Assembly (NCBI GenBank): GCA_028286725.1
Contig: JAQBQZ010000010.1
Coordinates: 1-38,803, forward strand
From: Candidatus Tayloriibacteriota bacterium
GTDB lineage: Bacteria > Patescibacteriota > Minisyncoccia > Phycocordibacterales > CAIRYW01
DNA length: 38,803 nt
Direction: 5' to 3'
A program made the position numbers and the translations under genes. The notes under the pieces were generated by a model. The model searched no databases, was not told the DNA's origin, and was given only the letters and a program-made list of their open reading frames with translations. Positions within the stretch are counted from its first letter, which is position 1, and each line of letters opens with the position of its first letter. Positions 1 through 4,715 of this stretch are shown in pieces.

Positions 1-30
1 AATATATTCTTGTGGTATTTTGTTTTTTTG

Positions 31-104
31 TGTCGAGGGTGGGACCCGAACCCACGACCTTGCGATTATGAATCGCACGCTCTAACCAGCTGAGCTACCC
101 CGAC
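31..104 (-). tRNA. tRNA-Met (anticodon CAU)
   Basis: The minus strand folds as a full cloverleaf: 7-bp acceptor stem GTCGGGG/CCTCGAC (one G-U), D arm GCTC/GAGC, anticodon stem TGCGA/TCGCA with loop TTCATAA (anticodon CAT), and T arm GTGGG/CCCAC with loop TTCGGGT. The discriminator base is A and CCA is not encoded. The paired G1-C72 argues against initiator tRNA. Elongator Met and the lysidine-modified Ile-CAU tRNA cannot be separated by eye; Met is the default call. Confidence 0.92.
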
Positions 105-126
105 TTAAGGATATTAACCGATTTTT

Positions 127-178
127 ATACTAAAAACAATGGGAATACATTGCAAAAGTGGGATTTTTGTCGTAATAT
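127..178. promoter_or_regulatory. divergent tRNA promoters sharing one palindromic -35 box
   Basis: TTGCAA at 150-155 is its own reverse complement. On the plus strand it is followed after exactly 17 nt by TAATAT (173-178), about 10 nt before tRNA-Asp. On the minus strand it is followed after exactly 17 nt by TAGTAT (complement of 127-132), upstream of tRNA-Met. The same six bases can therefore serve as -35 for both genes. The boxes and spacings are seen directly; shared use is inferred. Confidence 0.65.
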
Positions 179-188
179 AGTCCACATT

Positions 189-260
189 GCGGCTGTAGCT
201 CAACGGTAGAGCACTCCCCTGTCACGGGAGAGGTCGAGGGGTCAGCACCCTTCAGCCGCG
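189..260 (+). tRNA. tRNA-Asp (anticodon GUC) with an atypical T-loop
   Basis: Cloverleaf with acceptor GCGGCTG/CAGCCGC, discriminator G, D arm GCTC/GAGC, and anticodon stem CTCCC/GGGAG with loop CTGTCAC (anticodon GTC). The T stem is GAGGG/CCCTT, but the 7-nt loop reads GTCAGCA instead of the near-universal TTCRANY: T54 is G and A58 is G. CCA is not encoded. The last 20 nt recur as an inverted copy at 292-311. A strong terminator follows directly. Confidence 0.85.
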
Positions 261-266
261 CAAAAT

Positions 267-291
267 AAAACCGCCGAAAGGCGGTTTTTTT
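267..291 (+). terminator. Rho-independent terminator of tRNA-Asp
   Basis: AAAACCGCC-GAAA-GGCGGTTTT hairpin with a stable GAAA tetraloop followed by a T run, starting 7 nt after the tRNA 3' end. Confidence 0.85.
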
Positions 292-311
292 CGTGGCTGA
301 AGGGTGCTGAC
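292..311 (-). repeat. inverted copy of the tRNA-Asp 3' end
   Basis: The 20 nt here are the reverse complement of tRNA-Asp positions 241-260 with one mismatch (19/20). The two copies flank the terminator hairpin. A shorter relative (GGTGCTGACG) lies near 404 and an inverted AGCACCCT at 481-488, so the sequence is scattered through this gene-free stretch. Confidence 0.75.
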
Positions 312-324
312 GGGCGGAGCGATG

Positions 325-342
325 TTTTGTCAGTAGACAAAA
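325..342. repeat. short perfect hairpin
   Basis: TTTTGTC-AGTA-GACAAAA, a 7-bp perfect inverted repeat with a 4-nt loop, within the gene-free stretch 292-530. Confidence 0.6.
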
Positions 343-354
343 CCGCGAGCCGGG

Positions 355-395
355 GTCGCGAAAAATTTTTGGGACGACAAAAATTTATTTGTGAC
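355..395. repeat. GTCGCGAAA...TTTGTGAC hairpin, copy 1
   Basis: GTCGCGAAA at the left pairs with TTTGTGAC at the right through G-C, A-T and two G-U pairs, with an inner AAATTTTT/AAAAATTT stem. A second copy with the same ends, again preceded by a GC-rich run ending in GGG, occurs at 13640-13674. This suggests a dispersed extragenic palindrome; the function is unknown. Confidence 0.6.
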
Positions 396-414
396 CAGAC
401 ACCCGGTGCTGACG

Positions 415-460
415 AGCTTTTGGATAATTTGTGAGGAACGAAACAAATTATCCAAAAGCT
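415..460. repeat. 18-bp perfect inverted repeat
   Basis: AGCTTTTGGATAATTTGT (415-432) and its exact reverse complement (443-460) are separated by 10 nt. No T-tract follows, so it is not a typical terminator. It is the most stable of the hairpins between tRNA-Asp and the HD gene. Confidence 0.75.
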
Positions 461-530
461 ATACTGTTCGTGTAACGAAAAGCACCCTACTAATGGTGGA
501 TAAGCGATAAAACTATGATATTATTTTTGT

Positions 531-1070
531 ATGGATATTATCAAAAAAGCAAAAGATTTTGCTTCTCACATTCACAAAGACCAAGTTCGTAATGATTCAA
601 AAAAGACCCCTTATATCCCTCATTTGTTAGAAGTGTCGGAGCTGGTCACGCAATCGGGAGGAAATGATGCGGAAATAGTTGCCGCATGGCTTCATGATGC
701 AGTTGAGGATACAGATGTCACTATAGAAGATATTCAAAAAGAATTTGGAAATGAAATAGCCGATATCGTTAATGGATTAACTGATTTACCTGAGTGGCTC
801 TCATTATCTTTATATGATCGCAAAACAAAGCAGGCAGAGCGAGTGGCTAATGAAAGTGCTAGTGTAAAGAGAGTTAAGTTGGCAGACCAGATCTCAAATG
901 TACAGATTGTTGGTAAGGGCGATTTAGATTGGGGTATGGATATGGATTTTGCATATCTTGAAAGTGCAAAGAAAATTGCTGAATCTTGTGTTGGAGTCAG
1001 TTTGTATTTAGATAATCTTTTTAGTGAGCGTTATCAGAAGGCGTTTAACAATTTAAAAGCTCGTAAGTAA
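531..1070 (+). CDS. HD-domain hydrolase, MESH1/SpoT-like
   Basis: A 179-residue protein made almost entirely of an HD metal-dependent phosphohydrolase domain like the hydrolase half of RelA/SpoT. The metal-site pattern is visible: His31 in YIPHLLEV, HD at 55-56 with ED at 59-60 (LHDAVEDT), and Asp119 in VKLADQ. No synthetase, TGS or ACT region is present, so it resembles stand-alone small alarmone hydrolases (MESH1 type). In this family the likely reaction is removal of the 3'-pyrophosphate from (p)ppGpp, or of phosphate from related nucleotides; that is inferred from the family. A TATGAT box at 514-519 lies 11 nt before the ATG, so the leader would be only a few bases. It stands alone after the tRNA region. 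Confidence 0.82.
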   Translation: MDIIKKAKDFASHIHKDQVRNDSKKTPYIPHLLEVSELVTQSGGNDAEIVAAWLHDAVEDTDVTIEDIQKEFGNEIADIVNGLTDLPEWLSLSLYDRKTKQAERVANESASVKRVKLADQISNVQIVGKGDLDWGMDMDFAYLESAKKIAESCVGVSLYLDNLFSERYQKAFNNLKARK

Positions 1071-1130
1071 AACTTTTCTTCCTCACTCGTCATAATATAC
1101 AGAAGATTATTAATTAATTCTTTTAATATT

Positions 1131-1334
1131 ATGGCAAAAAAATATAGTACAAAAGCACAAAGTAAAATTAAAAAAGTAATGCATGAATATAAGAAAGGGA
1201 AGCTAAAGAGTGGTAAAAGTGGACAAAAGGTAAAAAGCCGAAAACAAGCTATTGCTATAGGAATATCTGAGGCTAGAAGAAAAGGACTCAAAGCTCCAAA
1301 AAGCAAAGGACGAAAAAAAAGCTCTAAGAAGTAG
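1131..1334 (+). CDS. small Lys-rich basic protein, DUF6496-like
   Basis: A 67-residue, very basic protein rich in Lys, Ser and Arg, with almost no acidic residues. The central KVMHEYKKGKLKSG and SRKQAIAIGISEAR segments match my memory of the DUF6496 family, which is small and often duplicated in bacteria. The C-terminal tail (KSKGRKKSSKK) looks histone-like. DNA or RNA binding is plausible from composition only. The leader contains ATTATTAATTAATT, also seen before the gene at 28907. An inverted repeat at 1373-1409 may end its transcript. Confidence 0.75.
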   Translation: MAKKYSTKAQSKIKKVMHEYKKGKLKSGKSGQKVKSRKQAIAIGISEARRKGLKAPKSKGRKKSSKK

Positions 1335-1372
1335 GTTCTTTGAATATAGTCTATCTTGTTGTAGAATCGGAT

Positions 1373-1409
1373 AATATAGTCCAAAGATCACAAGGTATTG
1401 GACTATATT
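1373..1409. repeat. 12-bp inverted repeat, possible transcript end
   Basis: AATATAGTCCAA (1373-1384) and TTGGACTATATT (1398-1409) are exact reverse complements with a 13-nt loop, located after the DUF6496-like gene. AATATAGTC also occurs at 1343. A terminator or processing signal is possible, but the stem is AT-rich and lacks a clear T run. Confidence 0.5.
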
Positions 1410-1423
1410 TACTCCTCGGCTTG

Positions 1424-1451
1424 GAAATGAACATGAGTACATGTTCATTTC
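1424..1451. promoter_or_regulatory. 28-nt near-perfect palindrome before alr
   Basis: GAAATGAACATG-AGTA-CATGTTCATTTC: 12-bp perfect arms around a 4-nt centre, ending 22 nt before the chosen alr start. The size and symmetry fit a dimeric regulator operator or an RNA hairpin in the alr leader. The ORF-track start (1441) lies inside it, which argues that the real start is downstream. Confidence 0.55.
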
Positions 1452-1473
1452 ACTCGCCTTATGTCGTAAAATA

Positions 1474-2607
1474 ATGAAAAACCCGCTTTCTTACATTGAG
1501 ATTTCAAAATCTGCATTACGGAATAATATAGCTCAATTTAGAACACTTTTACCAAAGGGTAATTTGCTTGTACTCGTGGTCAAGGCAAATGCATACGGTC
1601 ATGGATTGAAAGAGGTTGTTAAAATTGCAAACTCTTTTGTTGATATGTTCCAGGTTGATGATATTGAGGAATTACGCGAAGTTCGTATTGTTACGAATAA
1701 AAGGGTTCTCATTTTGGGATATATTCAAAACAGTGATCTTGAGGAATTGGCAGATTTGAATGCAACACTCGGAGTTTATAATATAGAAACTCTAAAAGAG
1801 CTCGAAAGAATAGGAAAGAAGAAAAATAAAAAGATGATTATACATCTAAAAATTGATGCGCTTCTCGGTAGGCAAGGAGTTTTACTTGCAGATTTGAAAG
1901 AAATTTTAAATACAATCCAAAAGTCGAAATACCTTATACTCGAATCTATCTATTCTCATTTTTCCAACATTGAAGATACGGATAATTTAGAGCATGCGCA
2001 AAACCAATTTGAATATTTGATGGAGGCAAAAAGAATTGTTATCAATTTTGGATTCAAAAATATTACTCATCACATCTCTGCAACTTCAGGGATGCTCTCT
2101 GATATAAAGAATAATTGGGAAGGAGTGCTTGTTAGATTGGGTATTGGAGGCTACGGTCTCTGGCCGTCAGAAGGGATGAAAAAGATATTTTCAAAAAAAA
2201 TAAAACTAACACCTGTACTTCGGTGGGTGTCACACATTGCTCAGGTAAAAGTGGTACCAAAAGATTTTCCGATTGGATATGGGCTTACATATATAACAAA
2301 GAGACAAACGAAGATCGCGATAATTCCACAAGGGTACAGTGATGGGTATGATAGGGGCCTATCTAATAATTCGTTCGTGTTGATAAAAGGGCAGAAATGT
2401 TCGGTCTTGGGAAGAGTGGCAATGAATATGTTTGTTGTAGATGTATCATCTGTAAAAGATGTGAAGCTCGAAGATGAGGTGATACTTTTGGGCAGTCAAA
2501 ATAAACGTGAAATTACTTCAGAAATGTTGGCAGAAAAGCTTAATACTATCAACTATGAGATCGTGGCGAGATTAAATCCTCTTATTCGGAGAGTGATTGT
2601 TAAATAA
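1474..2607 (+). CDS. alr: alanine racemase
   Basis: PLP-dependent racemase converting L-Ala to D-Ala for peptidoglycan. With the start at 1474 (MKNPLSYIEI) it has 377 residues, normal for Alr. The PLP-binding lysine is Lys37 in VVKANAYGHG. The barrel carries RLGIGGYGLWPS, and the C-terminal beta domain carries the second catalytic tyrosine region (PIGYGLTY), GYSDGYDRGLSN and GRVAMNMFVVDVS. The ORF-track start at 1441 would add MFISLALCRKI from within a palindrome; family proteins begin near the PLSYIEI segment, so the second ATG is preferred. The next gene starts 14 nt downstream but has its own promoter. Together with the D,D-carboxypeptidase at 7232 it indicates a normal peptidoglycan wall. 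Confidence 0.95.
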   Translation: MKNPLSYIEISKSALRNNIAQFRTLLPKGNLLVLVVKANAYGHGLKEVVKIANSFVDMFQVDDIEELREVRIVTNKRVLILGYIQNSDLEELADLNATLGVYNIETLKELERIGKKKNKKMIIHLKIDALLGRQGVLLADLKEILNTIQKSKYLILESIYSHFSNIEDTDNLEHAQNQFEYLMEAKRIVINFGFKNITHHISATSGMLSDIKNNWEGVLVRLGIGGYGLWPSEGMKKIFSKKIKLTPVLRWVSHIAQVKVVPKDFPIGYGLTYITKRQTKIAIIPQGYSDGYDRGLSNNSFVLIKGQKCSVLGRVAMNMFVVDVSSVKDVKLEDEVILLGSQNKREITSEMLAEKLNTINYEIVARLNPLIRRVIVK

Positions 2608-2616
2608 TGTTATAAT
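2608..2616 (+). promoter_or_regulatory. extended -10 promoter of the HAD gene (leaderless)
   Basis: TGTTATAAT ends 5 nt before the ATG at 2622. The expected transcription start coincides with the start codon, so the mRNA is probably leaderless. Confidence 0.65.
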
Positions 2617-2621
2617 GTGTT

Positions 2622-3254
2622 ATGTCTAAAAAGGTCATTATTTTTGATATGGATGGAGTTCTCTTTGATACAATCCCGTATGCAAGGGAGGTATTTACTA
2701 AACGGCATCCAGGCGTAACTTCGGAAATGTATAATGAAATGCATTCTGGAAATTACCATGACGAGGCAGCAAAATATGCCCATCTCAAAATAATAGAAAC
2801 TGAAGAAGAAAAAGAAAATCATAGAATGAGTTATGTAGAAAAGAAAGGTAAAACAGCGATGTTCGTAGGGATGAAAGATCTTTTGAAGAATTTGCACCAT
2901 GAAGGATATTTACTTGCAATAAATACAAATGCATTTGATAAGACTTGTTTACCGCTCTTGGAATATTCACAAATAAAGCAATACTTTGATTTTATTGTAA
3001 CTGCGGATGTCACCAAAGATAAGGTGGAGAAATTCAAATTGATAGAAGAAAAATATGATAGAGAGAAGAAGGGTATGTTGTTCGTAACCGACGCATTAGG
3101 AGATATTAGAGATGCGGATGTAGCGCAAGTGCCAACGGTTGCAGTTACTTGGGGAGTGCAAGACAGATCTTTCTTTATGAGGGATCCACATCCGAACCTT
3201 GTTGGTATTGTGGATACTGTTGACGAGCTGGCTGAATTTATTAAGAAATATTAA
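2622..3254 (+). CDS. HAD-superfamily phosphatase
   Basis: A 210-residue haloacid-dehalogenase-like hydrolase. Motif I is FDMDGVLFDT near the N-terminus with both aspartates, motif II is INTN, a motif III lysine falls in the KVEKFKLIEEKY region, and motif IV is FVTDALGDIRDA. A helical cap domain lies between motifs I and II, as in phosphoglycolate-phosphatase-like members. The substrate cannot be told from sequence. The -10 box 5 nt upstream suggests its own leaderless transcript. The three-way-junction repeat begins 4 nt after its stop codon. Confidence 0.85.
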   Translation: MSKKVIIFDMDGVLFDTIPYAREVFTKRHPGVTSEMYNEMHSGNYHDEAAKYAHLKIIETEEEKENHRMSYVEKKGKTAMFVGMKDLLKNLHHEGYLLAINTNAFDKTCLPLLEYSQIKQYFDFIVTADVTKDKVEKFKLIEEKYDREKKGMLFVTDALGDIRDADVAQVPTVAVTWGVQDRSFFMRDPHPNLVGIVDTVDELAEFIKKY

Positions 3255-3258
3255 TTCA

Positions 3259-3487
3259 CCCTCTAAAGTTTTATCTATCGTTATGCAATTTGAGTATGTC
3301 TTTCTAAATTAAATGAAGTATTTTATTTATATGCCGTCTCAAAATATTACTAAACCGTTTAAAATTGCATAACAAAAAGTTGATACAGCTTTTATTTTAA
3401 GATTTCTTAGGTGCCTAGTATGAACATGATTTATGTGATATATATAGCACTATGAATCAACTTTTTAATAGATAAAATTTTCTAGGG
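3259..3487 (+). repeat. three-way-junction repeat element, copy 1 (no intact ORF)
   Basis: Three nested or adjacent helices can be drawn. P1 is CCCTCTAAAGTTTTATCTAT (3259-3278) with 3468-3487, containing a 2x2 mismatch and one G-U. P2 is TTATGCAATTT (3281-3291) with AAATTGCATAA (3362-3372). P3 is AAAAAGTTGAT (3374-3384) with ATCAACTTTTT (3456-3466). The P2 loop is 70 nt and the P3 loop 71 nt. The element fills the whole gap from the HAD stop codon to 3 nt before the methyltransferase ATG. In the frame of the GIY-YIG gene of copy 2 it reads MQFEYVFLN then a stop, possibly a decayed nuclease gene. Confidence 0.85.
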
Positions 3488-3490
3488 TAA

Positions 3491-4186
3491 ATGGTAAAAA
3501 GCAAAAAATTTTGGAACGACGAATATAAAAATCCTGAGCACCTTGCGATGTCAGATGAACCTTCAGGTGACCTCATTACTTTTGTGAGATGGGCAGAAAA
3601 GAATGCAGAGTGGCAGCCATTCCCAAAGGATGGATTTGTTCTTGATATTGGATGTGGTAATGGGCGAAATATAATCTCACTTGCCAAAGAATCGGGTATG
3701 AAAGGTCTCGGATTTGATATATCAACTGAAGCAATAAGACAGGCCAAAAAAATGGCAGATAAGCTTCCAATTGAATTTACTGTTCAAGGGGCGGAGGAAA
3801 AACTGCCTGTTCCAGACGAAAGTGTTGATGTGGTCCTTGATATGATGGCAACGCATTTTTTGAATGAAGCTGAAAGAAAAGAGCTTGTGACCGAGATTGT
3901 TCGAGTAATGAAGCCTTACGGATGGTTATTCTTTAAGACTTTTGTGCTTGAAGGTGATAAGAATGCTCAAAGACTGCTTGCAGAAAGTCCTGCGAGTGAG
4001 AAAAACTCGTATATTCACCCAAAGATCAAAGTGATGGAACATGTGTGGACTGAGGACGAAATACATGACACATTTTCTCCTTATTTTAAAATATATAAAA
4101 TGATCAAATCTCATAAACATATAAAAGATGGTCAACCTCACAAACGAAGAACTGTTTCAGTCTATATGGAGAAAAAACGAGATTAA
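3491..4186 (+). CDS. class I SAM-dependent methyltransferase
   Basis: A 231-residue methyltransferase with a Rossmann-type SAM site: motif I VLDIGCGNGRN near residues 54-64, acidic Asp in GFDIS after the second strand, and VDVVLDMMATHF as the motif IV region. The methyl acceptor is unknown; small-molecule or thiol acceptors are common for this architecture. The ATG lies 3 nt after the right end of repeat copy 1, whose P1 arm contains a -10-like TAAAAT 12 nt upstream, so the element may supply the promoter. The N-terminal KKFWNDEYKNPEHL segment looks like a genuine family start. Confidence 0.85.
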   Translation: MVKSKKFWNDEYKNPEHLAMSDEPSGDLITFVRWAEKNAEWQPFPKDGFVLDIGCGNGRNIISLAKESGMKGLGFDISTEAIRQAKKMADKLPIEFTVQGAEEKLPVPDESVDVVLDMMATHFLNEAERKELVTEIVRVMKPYGWLFFKTFVLEGDKNAQRLLAESPASEKNSYIHPKIKVMEHVWTEDEIHDTFSPYFKIYKMIKSHKHIKDGQPHKRRTVSVYMEKKRD

Positions 4187-4237
4187 GAGAAGGTTAAATC
4201 GTAATTTCTAATACTTTCAACTTTCTGTTTTCTGTCT

Positions 4238-4243
4238 TATAAT
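4238..4243 (+). promoter_or_regulatory. -10 box, leaderless start
   Basis: TATAAT with only 6 nt before the ATG at 4250. Confidence 0.6.
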
Positions 4244-4249
4244 ATATGA

Positions 4250-4630
4250 ATGTTTCGTTTAATTCTTTCATATTTTATTTGGCATTACACTCAAGCGTTT
4301 AAGGACATTTTCAATCTCTTTAGGAACTTTGCTTGGTTTGTATACCACTTCTTTTCTATCAAAGTACTTTCAAAAACACTTTTTAGTCCATGGAGAAAAC
4401 TCAATGAGTCTTATGAGAAGGGGTGGAATCTTAATGCGTTTTTTGAGACCTTGGTGGTTAATTTTATTATGAGAATTGTTGGATTTTTGGTTCGACTTTT
4501 TATTATTTTGACTGGTATTATTTCTCTCGCTTTTGTCTCTATTGTGGGGGCAACAGTCTTCATTGCTTGGATATTCCTGCCTTTTATTATTACACTTCTT
4601 TTCGTGTCGAGTCTCCGGCTTCTTATATAG
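4250..4630 (+). CDS. small integral membrane protein upstream of the Clp ATPase
   Basis: A 126-residue hydrophobic protein. An aromatic-rich N-terminal stretch (YFIWHYTQAFKDIFNLF) may be one membrane or amphipathic segment. Two strong hydrophobic segments follow at about residues 74-95 and 97-125. Between them, SPWRKLNESYEKGWNLNAF is polar and probably loops out. I do not recognise a named family. Its position just before a membrane-anchored Clp-type ATPase, with a leaderless promoter ahead, suggests it works with that ATPase as a membrane partner; this is inference from position. Confidence 0.7.
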   Translation: MFRLILSYFIWHYTQAFKDIFNLFRNFAWFVYHFFSIKVLSKTLFSPWRKLNESYEKGWNLNAFFETLVVNFIMRIVGFLVRLFIILTGIISLAFVSIVGATVFIAWIFLPFIITLLFVSSLRLLI

Positions 4631-4715
4631 AATCTATTTTAAAATTAATGAATAATATAAAACCAAAAATTTCGAAGGAAAAAAGGAAGTATGAGGAGGG
4701 AGACATACCTGTGGT

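Noticed and set aside
31-104. Initiator tRNA-fMet
   Set aside because: Position 1 pairs with 72 (G-C), whereas bacterial initiators have an unpaired C1-A72-type end.
1441-1473. Upstream start for alanine racemase
   Set aside because: It lies inside the 28-nt palindrome and adds residues not seen in the family; the ATG at 1474 gives a normal N-terminus.
3259-3487. Group I or group II intron
   Set aside because: The element sits between genes, is under 300 nt, and lacks intron core motifs; no split gene is joined across it. The same reasoning covers copies 2 and 3.
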